A DNA stretch of 55,593 bases from Hyphomonadaceae bacterium (GCA_030697555.1 JAUYPV010000121.1:1-55593); one strand, 5' to 3'; positions 1-9,821 are shown, counted from the stretch's first letter. Program-made: numbers and translations. The notes: generated from the letters alone by a model not told the origin.

Positions 1-100
1 GCAGATAGGGGCGCGCGAAGGCGGGCGCCATCGAAACCCAGCTTCCGCGCTCGGCGTCGGCTGGGGCTGCGGGAGTCGCGTGAGCTTGTTCTTGCGCCAT
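1..100 (-). CDS. ubiA: 4-hydroxybenzoate polyprenyltransferase, N-terminal fragment (probable)
   Basis: Only the first 33 codons lie in the window. On the minus strand an ATG at 100 opens a frame beginning MAQEQAHATPAAP and running through RGSWVSMAPAFARPYL to the window edge. UbiA proteins of alphaproteobacteria often start with a polar tail followed by a W-[VL]-x(n)-RPYLRL stretch before the first membrane helix, and ubiA is often divergent from rsmE in this group. UbiA prenylates 4-hydroxybenzoate in ubiquinone synthesis, which would fit the aa3 oxidase operon nearby. Only 27 bases separate this ATG from the rsmE ATG, so the two promoters must overlap or lie inside the genes. The identification rests on a very short stretch and on context. 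Confidence 0.5.
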   Translation of the reverse strand, partial: MAQEQAHATPAAPADAERGSWVSMAPAFARPYL

Positions 101-127
101 GCTGGCCGCCGGTATAGCGCGTGAGCC

Positions 128-892
128 ATGAGCGCGACACCCCGGCTCTATGTCACCCCCGATCTTGGCGAGGGGCTGGAAATCCCGGTCGACAGCGACC
201 AGGCGCACTATCTCACGCGCGTCATGCGGCTGGCCGCGGGCGATCCGGTGCGGGTGTTCAACGGGCGCCATGGGGAGTTTGACGCCAGCTTAGCCGCTTC
301 GACCAAGTCGACCGCTACACTGAAGCTTGGGCAGCAGACGCGCCAGCAGCAGGGCGTGCCGGATGTCTGGTTGCTTTTCGCGCCGTTGAAGAAGGCGCGC
401 ACGGATTTCGTGGTCGAGAAGGCGACAGAGCTCGGCGCTTCCGAAATCCTGCCTGTGCTTACGGAGCGCACGGACGCGGACACGGTAAGGACAGATCGCC
501 TGCAGCGCATTGCCATCGAGGCTGCGGAGCAGGCGGAGCGGCTGGATGTTCCACGCATTCACGAGGCGGCCAAGCTTCCGGCGTTGCTGGCGTCCTGGAA
601 GCCGGATCGCGTGCTGATCTACGCGGACGAGGCTGGAGAAGATGCGGCCAAGCCGTGGGGCGGAGAGGCGGGTCGAGCGGCTCCTGCGGCCAGCGGGCTG
701 GAGGTCCTGAAGGCGCCGGCTGCGATTCTCATTGGCCCGGAAGGGGGATTCAGCCCAGCGGAGCGCAAGCGCCTGCGAGAGCTTCCCTATGTCCGGCCGG
801 TCAGTCTCGGCCCCCGCATTCTCAGGGCTGAAACGGCTGCCGTAGCGGCTCTTGCATTGTATCAGGCGCTGGCGGGCGACTGGCGTAGCTAG
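128..892 (+). CDS. rsmE: 16S rRNA m3U1498 methyltransferase
   Basis: 254-residue SPOUT-class methyltransferase that methylates N3 of U1498 in 16S rRNA using S-adenosylmethionine. Residues 1-70 form the PUA-like RNA-binding part (HYLTRVMRLAAGDPVRVF). The rest is the knotted SPOUT domain: FAPLKKARTDFVVEKATELG near residues 84-103, IGPEGGFSPAE at about 202-212, and the SAM-binding knot LGPRILRAETAAVAAL at about 227-242. Length is normal for the family (about 240-250). It is divergent from the ubiA start, with gshA following on the same strand after 116 bases. It is probably a single-gene unit, because a promoter sits just ahead of gshA. Confidence 0.95.
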   Translation: MSATPRLYVTPDLGEGLEIPVDSDQAHYLTRVMRLAAGDPVRVFNGRHGEFDASLAASTKSTATLKLGQQTRQQQGVPDVWLLFAPLKKARTDFVVEKATELGASEILPVLTERTDADTVRTDRLQRIAIEAAEQAERLDVPRIHEAAKLPALLASWKPDRVLIYADEAGEDAAKPWGGEAGRAAPAASGLEVLKAPAAILIGPEGGFSPAERKRLRELPYVRPVSLGPRILRAETAAVAALALYQALAGDWRS

Positions 893-930
893 GGCCCTGC
901 CAGCAATAGAATTCCTTCACATACATGTAT

Positions 931-959
931 TTGACGCCGGCCCGCTGGCGCACCTAGGT
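931..959 (+). promoter_or_regulatory. sigma-70-type promoter of gshA
   Basis: TTGACG (931-936), a 17-base spacer, then CTAGGT (954-959). Spacing is optimal and the -35 hexamer matches TTGACA at five of six positions. Transcription would begin near 966, which puts the in-frame GTG at 958 inside the -10 element. This supports ATG 1009 as the gshA start, with a leader of about 43 bases. Confidence 0.6.
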
Positions 960-1008
960 GGGCGTACCTATCTGGCTGGTGAGGACCAGTCCCCGGACGG
1001 ATTCGTGT

Positions 1009-2382
1009 ATGACGACACCAACTCGCGACATCGACGAGTCCGCGCCGCGTATTCGCAACAAGCGCGAACTTGTCGAGCGGCTGGCGGGCGGCTCCAAGCC
1101 CGCGTCGCAATGGCGTATCGGCACCGAGCACGAAAAGTTCGGCTTCATCGAAAAGACGCTTCGGCCGCTGCCCTATGACGGGCCGGCTTCGGTGCGAAAA
1201 CTGCTAGAGGGATTCGAGAAGTTTGGATGGTCGCCCATCATTGAGGGCGACCACATCATCGGCGGCAAGAAGGACGGGGCCAGCCTGAGTCTCGAGCCGG
1301 GCGGCCAATTCGAGCTTTCCGGCGCGCCGCTGGAAACGATCCACGAGACCTGCAAGGAAATTTCCGACCACCTGCGCGAGACGCGTTCGATCGCGGAGCC
1401 GATGGGCGTCGAGTTTCTTGCTCTCGGGTTCTCGCCGATCTGGTCGCTTGAAGAGACGCCGATGATGCCCAAGGGGCGCTACGGCATCATGAAGGCGTAT
1501 ATGGAGAGGGTCGGCCGTCTCGGGCGGCAGATGATGTTCCGTTCCTGCACCGTGCAGTCCAACCTCGACTTCGGATCCGAGGCGGACATGGTGAAGAAGA
1601 TGCGCGTCAGTCTCGCGCTGCAGCCGATCGCGACGGCGCTGTTCGCCAACTCGCCCTTCGCCGAGAACCGCACCAACGGATATCAATCGTATCGCTCGCA
1701 CGTGTGGACCGACACGGATCCGGACCGCACGGGCATGCTGCCGTTCGCTTTCGAGGAAGGCTTCGGGTTCGAGCAGTATGTCGACTACGCGCTCGACGTG
1801 CCGATGTATTTCGTGCGGCGAGATGGAAAGTACCTCGACTGTTCAGGCCTTTCGTTCCGCGACTTCATGGCGGGCAAGCTGCCGACGCTACCGGGCGAGA
1901 AGCCGGCGATGGACGATTTCGACGACCACATCTCGACGATCTTCCCGGAAGTGCGCCTCAAGACCTTCCTCGAGATGCGCGGGGCCGATGCTGGCCCGCA
2001 AACCAAGCTCTGTGCGTTGTCAGCCTTCTGGGCCGGGATTCTTTACGACCAAGTCGCGCTCGACAGCGCGTGGGAGCTGGTGAAGGGCTGGACGACAGCC
2101 GAACGTCAGGCGCTGCGCAGCGCCGTGCCGATGCTTGGCCTGAAGGCGCCGATCCGCAACACGACAGCGCATAAGGTTGCCAAGGACGTGCTGGCGATTG
2201 CGCATCGCGGGCTCAGCCGCCGCAACAAGCTGAACGGGTCGGGTGAGAACGAGACGATCTTCATCACCGAGCTGCAGGAGATAGCGGAGAGCGGGCTCAA
2301 CCCCGCCGAGCGCCTGCTCGAGAAGTATCACGGCCCGTGGAAGCGCGACCTGCGACACGCCTTCAAGGAAGTCCGCTTCTAG
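1009..2382 (+). CDS. gshA: glutamate--cysteine ligase
   Basis: 457-residue enzyme for the ATP-dependent joining of glutamate and cysteine, the first step of glutathione synthesis in the cytoplasm. The sequence has the alphaproteobacterial/plant type of GshA, with RIGTEHEKFGF at about 36-46, SLEPGGQFELSGAPL, and a C-terminal GLNPAERLLEKYHGPW. The size agrees with this class (about 455) and differs from the longer enterobacterial type. I chose ATG 1009 over the in-frame GTG at 958 because a TTGACG-N17-CTAGGT promoter overlaps the GTG. gshB is not in the window. A peptide transporter follows after about 170 bases; no functional link is evident. Confidence 0.93.
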   Translation: MTTPTRDIDESAPRIRNKRELVERLAGGSKPASQWRIGTEHEKFGFIEKTLRPLPYDGPASVRKLLEGFEKFGWSPIIEGDHIIGGKKDGASLSLEPGGQFELSGAPLETIHETCKEISDHLRETRSIAEPMGVEFLALGFSPIWSLEETPMMPKGRYGIMKAYMERVGRLGRQMMFRSCTVQSNLDFGSEADMVKKMRVSLALQPIATALFANSPFAENRTNGYQSYRSHVWTDTDPDRTGMLPFAFEEGFGFEQYVDYALDVPMYFVRRDGKYLDCSGLSFRDFMAGKLPTLPGEKPAMDDFDDHISTIFPEVRLKTFLEMRGADAGPQTKLCALSAFWAGILYDQVALDSAWELVKGWTTAERQALRSAVPMLGLKAPIRNTTAHKVAKDVLAIAHRGLSRRNKLNGSGENETIFITELQEIAESGLNPAERLLEKYHGPWKRDLRHAFKEVRF

Positions 2383-2553
2383 ACCCTTCTGAAAATCCGG
2401 CTCGCCCGAGCTGTTGCCCCAACGAAACCCCCGACATTCAGCCCTTTGTTGTTTTTGCGGGGCAAGACCTTGCTCGCGTCTAGCGATTCCGGGGCTTGAG
2501 CATGTGCGGTCCGCGTGTTGATCTCGCCCACAATAGCGGTTGCTGAGGGTGGA

Positions 2554-4515
2554 ATGGGTTTTTTCAACGTCGTGCTCGTCGTCGGGATCCTGATTACGGT
2601 CCTGACGGCAATCCCCGTGTTTACCCAGATGCGCAAGCATCCCAAGGGACTCCACATTCTGTTCTTCGCGGAGATGTGGGAGCGGTTTTCCTATTACGGG
2701 ATGCGCTCGATCCTGATCTTCTATCTTACCCAGCACTTTCTGTTTTCCGATAGCTTCGCCGGCTCGCAGTACGGGGCTTACACGTCCCTTGTGTACCTGG
2801 TGCCGCTGATCGGCGGGATCCTCGCCGACAAATACCTCGGGACCAAAAAGGCCATCGCCTTCGGCGCGCTGCTGCTTGTCGGCGGACACCTGATGATGGC
2901 GGCTGAGGGGGCGCCGGCCGTTCAGACGATGAGCGTCGCCGGCTCGGAATACCGCTTCGAGGTTGATGGACGCGGCGATGAACGGCGTGTCTTCCTGCCG
3001 ATTGCGGGCGAACGCTGCGAACTGAACGCCGCGCCTGACGCCGGATCCGCCTGCACGATCACGCCGAACTCCAACGGCGACCTGGTCTTCTCTGGGCTCC
3101 CGGCAAACTCGCCACTTCCAGCAACGATTGCGCAGGCCGACTACGCGTTCGGCGTCGCCGAGCGCAATCCAGTCTTTGTGGGCATCTTCTATCTCGCGCT
3201 GTCGCTGATCATCGTCGGCGTGGGATTTCTGAAGGGCAACATTTCCGCCATCGTCGGCCAGCTCTATCCGCAGGGCGACCCCCGGCGCGATCCCGGCTTC
3301 ACGCTGTACTACTACGGAATCAATCTGGGCGCCTTCTGGGCCAGCGCCCTGTGCGGGCTGCTTGGAATGGAGTTTGGCTGGGGCTGGGGTTTTGGTCTCG
3401 CCGGCATCGGCATGGCGCTGGGCTGGCTGGTATTCACGCGGCGCAGGCTGCTGTTCTGGACACCCGGCCCACCCCAGCTTCCCGACGACGTCGGCAACCC
3501 GCCGGAACCGGAAAAGCTCAAGGCGCCGGTGCTGTTCGGGCTTAGCCGCGAGACGGTCATCTACATCGGCGGCATTCTCGGCGTGGGCGTGATCTGGCTG
3601 ATGGTTCAATCGCCACCCGCGGACATCCTCGCGGGGCTCAACACGTTTACCGAGCAGAATCTCAGTTTCCTGGGGCTCGATGGGCAGCCCCACGTTCACA
3701 TCGCGATCCTGCTGCTGATCGGATCAGTTGTTGTGCTCGGCTACATCTTCTGGACGATGACGCGGGTCACTGGCGTGGAGGCCCAGCGTCTCGGACTCGC
3801 CCTGATCCTGGTCGCGGCCGCCACGGTGTTCTGGACGTTGTTCGAACAGGCGGGCTCATCTCTCAGCCTGTTTGCAGACCGCAACACGCAACTGCCGAGC
3901 GACGGCTTTTTCACCATCACGGCGGCTCAGACACAGACTTTCAATGCGGGTTTCATCCTGCTGTTTGCGCCTGTGTTCGCGGCCCTGTGGGCGTGGCTGG
4001 GTTCAAGGAACCAGGATCCGAACCCGATGCTGAAGTTCGGGCTTGGCATCATCCAGGTCGGCATTGGCTTCTTCATGCTGGTGATCGGCGCGCAGTTCGT
4101 CGATGAGACCTTTCAGGTGCCGTTGATCTTCTTGTTGCTGCTCTACCTTTTCCATACGACAGGTGAACTGTTCCTGTCGCCAGTAGGCCTGTCCGCGATC
4201 TCCAAGCTGTCGGTCTACAAGGTGCTGTCGACCATGATGGCGACGTGGTTCCTGGCCTCAGCCTGGGCGCAGTATGTCGGCGGCATCATCGCCGGCCTCA
4301 CCGAAACAGGCACGGTCGCAGGCGCCGCCCTCGACAACGAGGCCGCGCTCAATTCCTCGCTTGAGGTGTTCACCGTGCTCGGCTGGGCAGGCGTGGGCAT
4401 CGGTATCGCGCTGTCGATCGCCAGCTTCTTCCTCAAGCACATGGCGCATGGCGCGTTCGACGAGAAGCCGCTGGCGGAAGAGCCGCCGAAGGCTTCGACC
4501 CAGCCTGCAGAGTAA
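2554..4515 (+). CDS. POT/PTR family proton-dependent oligopeptide transporter
   Basis: Inner-membrane proton:peptide symporter of the major facilitator superfamily (POT/PTR2), 653 residues. Visible are the N-terminal POT motif FFAEMWERFSYYGMR (about 37-51) and the second signature FTLYYYGINLGAF near 249, plus about 12-14 hydrophobic segments. An unusually long polar loop of about 90 residues (roughly 115-205) separates early helices; similar inserts occur in long proteobacterial POT paralogues, which exceed the usual 450-500 residues. The frame is open back to a GTG at 2515. ATG 2554 was preferred because the protein then begins directly with the hydrophobic MGFFNVVLVVGILI, but its GAGGGTGG motif is very close, so the start is uncertain. 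It probably imports di- and tripeptides, consistent with the exported peptidases near 42-47 kb. Confidence 0.88.
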   Translation: MGFFNVVLVVGILITVLTAIPVFTQMRKHPKGLHILFFAEMWERFSYYGMRSILIFYLTQHFLFSDSFAGSQYGAYTSLVYLVPLIGGILADKYLGTKKAIAFGALLLVGGHLMMAAEGAPAVQTMSVAGSEYRFEVDGRGDERRVFLPIAGERCELNAAPDAGSACTITPNSNGDLVFSGLPANSPLPATIAQADYAFGVAERNPVFVGIFYLALSLIIVGVGFLKGNISAIVGQLYPQGDPRRDPGFTLYYYGINLGAFWASALCGLLGMEFGWGWGFGLAGIGMALGWLVFTRRRLLFWTPGPPQLPDDVGNPPEPEKLKAPVLFGLSRETVIYIGGILGVGVIWLMVQSPPADILAGLNTFTEQNLSFLGLDGQPHVHIAILLLIGSVVVLGYIFWTMTRVTGVEAQRLGLALILVAAATVFWTLFEQAGSSLSLFADRNTQLPSDGFFTITAAQTQTFNAGFILLFAPVFAALWAWLGSRNQDPNPMLKFGLGIIQVGIGFFMLVIGAQFVDETFQVPLIFLLLLYLFHTTGELFLSPVGLSAISKLSVYKVLSTMMATWFLASAWAQYVGGIIAGLTETGTVAGAALDNEAALNSSLEVFTVLGWAGVGIGIALSIASFFLKHMAHGAFDEKPLAEEPPKASTQPAE

Positions 4516-4524
4516 GGCGGCAGT

Positions 4525-4977
4525 CTACTGGGGCGCCTTGTAGGGCGTGACCGGCAGGCTGGCGGCGAGCCAGCCCTTGCCGACGCCGTCGCGGCCGATC
4601 ATGCCGTCGCCGACGTTGGTGACGTTGGTGAAGCCCGCGGCGGTGAGCTGTTCGGCGGCTTTCAACGAACGCGTTCCCGAGCGGCAGATCACCGCCACCG
4701 GCTTCGACTTATCGCCGCCATTTGTGGCCAGAACCTTCGCCACGAAATCGGCGCTGCTGATCGGAACGCCCTTGGCGTCCGCAGGCATGCCCGTTTGGGC
4801 CCACTCCGCCGGTTCGCGCACATCCACCAGCGTTGCCCCACCCGGCGCTTTCGAGAACGTCTCGCTCGACACGGTCTTGTAAGAGGCGGTGGTGGCGGAC
4901 GTCTGCTGCGCCAGCGCAGGCGCTGAAACGGCGCCGCAGAGCAGGGCGCAGGCTATCAGACCAGCGATGAGTTTCAT
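4525..4977 (-). CDS. exported single-domain rhodanese-like protein
   Basis: 150 residues: a signal peptide (MKLIAGLIACALLCGAVSAPALAQ) followed by one rhodanese domain. VDVREPAEWAQTGMP is the first rhodanese signature, and Cys98 in the active-site loop VICRSGTRS is intact. Rhodaneses move sulfur or bind thiols; an exported single-domain form suggests periplasmic sulfur or redox chemistry, but no substrate can be read from sequence. It lies 9 bases downstream of tldD on the same strand and is probably co-transcribed. Its stop is convergent with the POT transporter across about 10 bases. Confidence 0.85.
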   Translation of the reverse strand: MKLIAGLIACALLCGAVSAPALAQQTSATTASYKTVSSETFSKAPGGATLVDVREPAEWAQTGMPADAKGVPISSADFVAKVLATNGGDKSKPVAVICRSGTRSLKAAEQLTAAGFTNVTNVGDGMIGRDGVGKGWLAASLPVTPYKAPQ

Positions 4978-4986
4978 GCGTATCTC

Positions 4987-6405
4987 CTAGATGCCGGCGC
5001 CGCCGACTGTGATGGAATCGATCTTGATCGAGGGCTGGCCCACGCCGACCGGAACGGACTGTCCAGCCTTGCCGCAGGTGCCGACGCCGTCGTCCATCGC
5101 GAAGTCGTTGCCGATCATCGAGATGTTGTTCATGACCGTCGGCCCGTGACCGATCAGCGTCGCGTTCTTCACCGGCGCGCCGACCTTGCCGTTCTCGACC
5201 AGGTAGGCCTCGGTGCACTGGAACACGAACTGGCCATTGGTGATGTCCACCTGGCCGCCGCCGAAGTCGACGGCCCAGATGCCCTTCTTGATCGAGCGGA
5301 CGATCTCCTCGGGATCGGCATCGCCGCCGAGCATCACTGTGTTGGTCATCCGGGGCATGGGCGAGTTGGCGTAGCTTTCGCGGCGGCCGTTGCCGGTGGC
5401 CTTCACGCCCATCAGGCGCGAGTTCAGCCGGTCCTGCATGTAGCCGACGAGGCGGCCGTCCTCGACCAGGACAGTGCGCTGGGTCTCCGTGCCTTCGTCG
5501 TCGAAGGAGAGAGAACCGCGGCGGTTGGCGATGGTGCCGTCGTCGACAATGGTGACGCCCTTGGCCATCACCTGCTCGCCGATCTTGCCGGAGTAGATGG
5601 ACGAACCTTTGCGGTTGAAGTCACCCTCGAGGCCGTGGCCCACGGCTTCGTGCAGCTGCGCGCCCGGCCAGCCTGGCCCGAGAGCCCCTTCCATCTCGCC
5701 GGCGGGGGCGGGGACGGCGGCGAGATTGATCTCCGCCTTGCGCAGCGCGCGCTCGGCGAGTGCTTTCCAGCGGTCCGGTTGAATCCATTCGTCATAGGCG
5801 GCGCGTCCGCCCGCACCAGCCGAGCCGGCCTCGCGGCGTCCGTCCTTCTCCATGGTGACGGAGATGTTGAGGCGCACCAGTGGCCGGGCGTCGGCGACGC
5901 TGGCGCCGCCCGGACGGATGATCTCTACGGCGGTGCGCGAACCCGCGAGCGACACAGAAACCTGCACCACGCGCGGATCGCGAGCGCGGCACCAGGCATC
6001 GATCTCGGCGAGCAATCCGGTCTTGGTCACGAAGTCAGGCGAGGCAGTGGGGTCGACGTCAGCGTACAGGCGGCGGTTCACCGGGGTCGGGCCGAGCGCC
6101 AAGGTTCCCGCCCGCCCGCGTTTCGCCGCTGAAGCGGCGGACGCCGCGCGCCGCAGCGCCGCTTCCGACACTTCGCTGGCGTGCGCATAACCGGTGGTCT
6201 CGCCTGAGACGACGCGAAGGCCGAAGCCCTGGCCTGAGTCGTAGGAGGCGGACTTCAGCCGCCCGTCATCGAACAGGAAACTCTCGGACCGCACCGACTC
6301 GACAAAAATCTCGCCGTCATCGGCGCCTGCCAGTGCTTCGTCGAGGATCTCGGCAGCCTTGCTGATCCCGGGACCGATTTCCTCGATCAGGCTGCGGTCG
6401 CTCAT
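4987..6405 (-). CDS. tldD: TldD family metalloprotease
   Basis: 472 residues, typical for TldD. TldD works with PmbA/TldE as a zinc metalloprotease that degrades unfolded or peptide substrates (microcin processing, CcdA turnover in E. coli). The metal site HEAVGHGLEGD is present: His252, Glu253 and His257 of the HExxxH motif. Conserved segments VRSESFLFDDGRLKS (N-terminal) and the C-terminal GVGTCGKAGQSVPVGVGQPS also fit. pmbA is not in the window. The gene is divergent from, and close to, the cytochrome oxidase operon, an arrangement common in alphaproteobacteria. Confidence 0.95.
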   Translation of the reverse strand: MSDRSLIEEIGPGISKAAEILDEALAGADDGEIFVESVRSESFLFDDGRLKSASYDSGQGFGLRVVSGETTGYAHASEVSEAALRRAASAASAAKRGRAGTLALGPTPVNRRLYADVDPTASPDFVTKTGLLAEIDAWCRARDPRVVQVSVSLAGSRTAVEIIRPGGASVADARPLVRLNISVTMEKDGRREAGSAGAGGRAAYDEWIQPDRWKALAERALRKAEINLAAVPAPAGEMEGALGPGWPGAQLHEAVGHGLEGDFNRKGSSIYSGKIGEQVMAKGVTIVDDGTIANRRGSLSFDDEGTETQRTVLVEDGRLVGYMQDRLNSRLMGVKATGNGRRESYANSPMPRMTNTVMLGGDADPEEIVRSIKKGIWAVDFGGGQVDITNGQFVFQCTEAYLVENGKVGAPVKNATLIGHGPTVMNNISMIGNDFAMDDGVGTCGKAGQSVPVGVGQPSIKIDSITVGGAGI

Positions 6406-6509
6406 GGCAATTCCTCGGCAGAAACGACCGCAAGCGGCCCTTTCCCCCTAGATAGGGCGGAGCAGGGGCAAATGACAGCGCGAAACGGCCTTCACAGCAG
6501 CCCCGCGAC

Positions 6510-7088
6510 TCAGCCCGGCTGCTCGACCACGGTGAAGCGCGCGAGCTGATCCGCCGCCAGTTTGAAGGCGGGCTGGGTGTCCAGCGCCCGGCGGAAGTCC
6601 TCGTAGGCCGACTGGATATCGCCGAGCTTCTCGTGGCACAGGGCGCGGTTGTAGAAACCCACGGCGCGGGCATCGACTGAGTCGGTGTAGACGCCCGCGT
6701 TCAGCGCATCCATCGCGTCCTCGTAGCGGCCGAGGCCGTAGAGCGCGGCGCCCTGGTTAACTTTCGACTCAAGCAGCTCGGGCATCAGCCGGATGCTTTT
6801 GTTGTAGTCCACGAGCGCTTTGTCGTGATCGCCCATGCGCATGTAGAGGATGCCCCGGTTGGTCAGCGTGGCGGCGCGGTTCCGCTTGGTCAGGAGCTCC
6901 TGTTCGAGCGCCATGTCGCAAATCTGGACGGCTTTTGTCGGGCCCACTTTGCCGTATTCGACGGCCTCGTAGCAGCTCCGGGCCAGCCCTCCGCCGATCA
7001 CGGTCACAGCGCCCTGGGCAGGTGCGGCGAATGGGCCGACCGTGGCCAGCAAAATGGCCGAAATCCCCAATCGAAACCGAGTGTTCAT
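6510..7088 (-). CDS. exported TPR-repeat protein
   Basis: 192 residues with an N-terminal signal peptide (MNTRFRLGISAILLATVGPFAAPAQG). The mature part carries about three tetratricopeptide repeats: TNRGILYMRMGDHDKALVDY, the ESKVNQGAALYGLGRYEDAM region, and FYNRALCHEKLGDIQSAYED. TPR proteins are scaffolds for protein contacts; this one should sit in the periplasm. It lies upstream of tldD on the same strand with a gap of about 100 bases. The function is not recognisable beyond the fold. Confidence 0.8.
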   Translation of the reverse strand: MNTRFRLGISAILLATVGPFAAPAQGAVTVIGGGLARSCYEAVEYGKVGPTKAVQICDMALEQELLTKRNRAATLTNRGILYMRMGDHDKALVDYNKSIRLMPELLESKVNQGAALYGLGRYEDAMDALNAGVYTDSVDARAVGFYNRALCHEKLGDIQSAYEDFRRALDTQPAFKLAADQLARFTVVEQPG

Positions 7089-7251
7089 CTTCCCAACTCC
7101 ATAGCGCTCTGATAGCGACCTGCCGCCTGCCAGATCGAATCGATGTCCTGCGACACTATGCGCCCGGGCCAGCGAAACGGAGTGGTGGCGGTCGGGAGCA
7201 TATCACGGTAAAGCCCCGATTTCACGCACCTTGCGGAGGATACGGACGATC

Positions 7252-8112
7252 ATGCGCAGAGGGGCTTGGAAGAGCTGGGCGCTGGGTTGCGCCAGCCTGT
7301 TCGTTACGGGATCTGCGGCGGCGGCGCCGACACCCGGCGGGGTCAATTTCCAGACGCCGGCAACGGAAGTTGCGCGCGACGTGATGGCCTTCCACAACGA
7401 GGTCCTGATCATCATTACCGTCATCACCGTCTTCGTGACGCTGCTGCTGGCCTGGGTGGTGATCCGCTACAACAAGCGCGCGAATCCGGTTCCGAAAAAA
7501 TTCAGCCACAACACCCTGGTCGAGATCGTCTGGACGGTCGTCCCGGTCCTCATCCTCGTCTGGATCGCCAAGGGTTCCTTCCCGCTCCTCTACGAGCAGG
7601 ACGTGATGCCGAAGGTTCCGGAAGACCAGGTCGTCGATATCAAGGTCTACGGCCACCAGTGGTACTGGCGTTACCAGTACGGGCAGGGCGACGAGATCAC
7701 CGAGATCGAGTCGCGCATCGTGCCGAAGGACCAGCTCAAGGCTGGCCAGATTGACCAGCTCTCGGTCGATAACCCGATCGTCGCGCCGCTCAACAAGCAT
7801 GTGCGCCTCTCGATCACGGCGCAGGACGTGATCCATGCCTGGGCGATGCCGCCGTTCGCGATCAAGGTCGACGCGGTACCGGGCCGACTGAACCAGCTCT
7901 GGTTCAAGGCCGAGCAGCCCGGGATCTATTTCGGCCAATGTTCAGAAATCTGCGGCGCGAACCACGCCTACATGCCGATCGAGCTGAGGATCCTGCCAGA
8001 GGACCAGTACAACCAGTGGCTGACGCGGCTGAAGATGTCACCCGCTGAAGCCACCGCCTACCTCGACCAGGTGCAGCCGCGTGGCGCTGCGCAGGTCGCG
8101 GCGGCGCACTAG
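7252..8112 (+). CDS. coxB: cytochrome c oxidase subunit II
   Basis: 286 residues: signal sequence ([12 protein letters not shown]), two membrane helices (about 45-70 and 85-108), then the periplasmic cupredoxin domain that carries the dinuclear CuA centre, the entry point for electrons from cytochrome c. Copper ligands are visible: Cys230, Glu232, Cys234 and His238 in [13 protein letters not shown], and the upstream His in [11 protein letters not shown]. The aromatic patch [10 protein letters not shown] is intact. There is no C-terminal cytochrome c domain, so this is an aa3-type rather than caa3-type subunit. ATG 7252 was taken over an in-frame TTG at 7231 because GGAGGA lies about 11 bases before it. 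First gene of the oxidase operon. Confidence 0.96.
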   Translation: MRRGAWKSWALGCASLFVTGSAAAAPTPGGVNFQTPATEVARDVMAFHNEVLIIITVITVFVTLLLAWVVIRYNKRANPVPKKFSHNTLVEIVWTVVPVLILVWIAKGSFPLLYEQDVMPKVPEDQVVDIKVYGHQWYWRYQYGQGDEITEIESRIVPKDQLKAGQIDQLSVDNPIVAPLNKHVRLSITAQDVIHAWAMPPFAIKVDAVPGRLNQLWFKAEQPGIYFGQCSEICGANHAYMPIELRILPEDQYNQWLTRLKMSPAEATAYLDQVQPRGAAQVAAAH

Positions 8113-8129
8113 AGATCAGGGAGCAATCT

Positions 8130-9821
8130 ATGTCCGCCGACACCAAGAGCGCCCCAGAAGCCGGTCATGGGCACGGCCATGACCATGGGCACGATCAGGC
8201 TCACGATGACCACGGTCACCACGATCCGAAGTGGTACAGCCCGGCTCGCTGGCTGTTCTCCACAAACCACAAGGACATCGGCACGCTCTACCTGTTGTTC
8301 GCGCTCGGCGCGGGCACGGTGGGGATGATCTTCTCCGGTATCATGCGGGTGGAACTCGCCGAGCCGGGCCTGCAACTGTTCAACGGCACCGCCTTCGGCG
8401 GCTTCTTCGGCAACCCGGAGAATTACAACGTCATCACGACGATGCACGGCCTGATCATGATCTTCTTCATGGTCATGCCCGCGCTTATCGGCGGCTTCGG
8501 CAACTGGTTCGTGCCGCTGATGATCGGCGCGCCGGACATGGCGATGCCGCGCATGAACAACATCTCGTTCTGGCTGCTGCCGGTTTCGTTCACGCTGCTG
8601 ATCCTGTCGATGTTCGTGCCGGGCCCGCCGGGCGCCAACGGCTTCGGCGGGGGCTGGGTGCTCTATCCGCCGCTTTCCAGCCACGACGCGAACCCGGGCC
8701 TCGCGATGGACCTGGTGATCTTCTCGCTGCACGTGGCGGGTATCTCGTCGATCCTCGGCGCCATCAACTTCATCGTCACCATCCTCAACATGCGCGCCCC
8801 GGGCATGACGCTGCACAAGATGCCGCTGTTCGCCTGGTCGGTGCTGGTGACTGCGTTCCTGCTCGTCCTCGCGCTGCCGGTTCTCGCCGGCGCTCTGACG
8901 ATGCTGCTGACCGACCGCAACTTCGGCTCGAAGTTCTTCGAACCGGCCGGCGGCGGTGACCCGATCATGTTCCAGCACCTGTTCTGGTTCTTCGGGCACC
9001 CGGAAGTCTACATCATGATCCTGCCGGGCTTCGGCATCATCAGTCACGTCATCTCGACGTTCTCGAAGAAGCCCGTGTTCGGCTATCTCGGCATGGCCTA
9101 CGCCATGGTTTCGATCGGCGTGATCGGCTTCATCGTGTGGGCGCACCACATGTACACGGTCGGCATGAACGTGAATCTCAAGGCGTATTTCGTCGCCGCC
9201 ACGATGGTCATCGCGGTTCCAACAGGCATCAAGATCTTCAGCTGGATCGCAACGATGTGGGGCGGCTCCATCGAGTTCAAGGTGCCGATGCTCTGGGCGA
9301 TCGGCTTCATCTTCCTGTTCACCGTGGGAGGCGTCACGGGCGTTGTACTCGCCAACGCCGGCGTCGACCACGCTCTGCACGACACCTACTACGTCGTTGC
9401 GCACTTCCACTACGTGCTGTCGCTGGGCGCAGTCTTCACGCTGTTCTGCGGCTGGTACTACTGGTTCGAGAAGATGTGGGGCGTGAAGTACAACGGCTTC
9501 CTCGGCGGCCTGCACTTCTGGTTCATGTTCGTCGGCTCGAACATGGTCTTCTTCCCGCAGCACTTCCTCGGCCTCAACGGCATGCCGCGCCGCTATGTTG
9601 ACTATACGCCGGCGTTCCGCGAATGGCACCACTGGTCGACGATCGGCTACTACGTCGTCCTCGTGGGCATGGCGTTCTTCTTTGTCGGCTTGATCGAGGC
9701 GATGGTTCGCCGCCGCAAGGCCGAAGCCAATCCGTGGGGCGAGGGGGCGACGACGCTGGAGTGGACGCTGTCCTCTCCGCCGCCGTTCCACCAGTACAAC
9801 GACCTTCCGCGGGTCAGATAA
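8130..9821 (+). CDS. coxA: cytochrome c oxidase subunit I
   Basis: 563-residue catalytic subunit of aa3 oxidase, a heme-copper oxygen reductase and proton pump. Ligands are all present: His106 (TMHGL) and His427 for heme a, His425 for heme a3, and His290, His339 and His340 for CuB. Tyr294 of HPEVY is the residue cross-linked to His290, and Glu292 marks a type A1 enzyme. The K-channel lysine lies in TGIKIFSW. Twelve membrane helices are expected. The N-terminus before the first helix is very rich in His and Asp (residues 12-31, [20 protein letters not shown]), an unusual metal-binding-like tail. SD AGGGAG precedes ATG 8130. It lies 17 bases after coxB. Confidence 0.98.
   Translation: MSADTKSAPEAGHGHGHDHGHDQAHDDHGHHDPKWYSPARWLFSTNHKDIGTLYLLFALGAGTVGMIFSGIMRVELAEPGLQLFNGTAFGGFFGNPENYNVITTMHGLIMIFFMVMPALIGGFGNWFVPLMIGAPDMAMPRMNNISFWLLPVSFTLLILSMFVPGPPGANGFGGGWVLYPPLSSHDANPGLAMDLVIFSLHVAGISSILGAINFIVTILNMRAPGMTLHKMPLFAWSVLVTAFLLVLALPVLAGALTMLLTDRNFGSKFFEPAGGGDPIMFQHLFWFFGHPEVYIMILPGFGIISHVISTFSKKPVFGYLGMAYAMVSIGVIGFIVWAHHMYTVGMNVNLKAYFVAATMVIAVPTGIKIFSWIATMWGGSIEFKVPMLWAIGFIFLFTVGGVTGVVLANAGVDHALHDTYYVVAHFHYVLSLGAVFTLFCGWYYWFEKMWGVKYNGFLGGLHFWFMFVGSNMVFFPQHFLGLNGMPRRYVDYTPAFREWHHWSTIGYYVVLVGMAFFFVGLIEAMVRRRKAEANPWGEGATTLEWTLSSPPPFHQYNDLPRVR

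Noticed and set aside
958-1008. GTG 958 as the gshA start
   Set aside because: It overlaps the -10 of a well-spaced promoter, and the extra residues do not resemble the family N-terminus.
2020-3699. 559-codon minus-strand frame across gshA and the peptide transporter
   Set aside because: It spans two genuine genes in antisense, is low-complexity and has no recognisable motif.
8109-9791. 560-codon open frame on the minus strand opposite coxA
   Set aside because: Composition is His/Arg/Asp-rich with no domain; coxA on the plus strand is unambiguous. Long antisense frames are expected in GC-rich genes.
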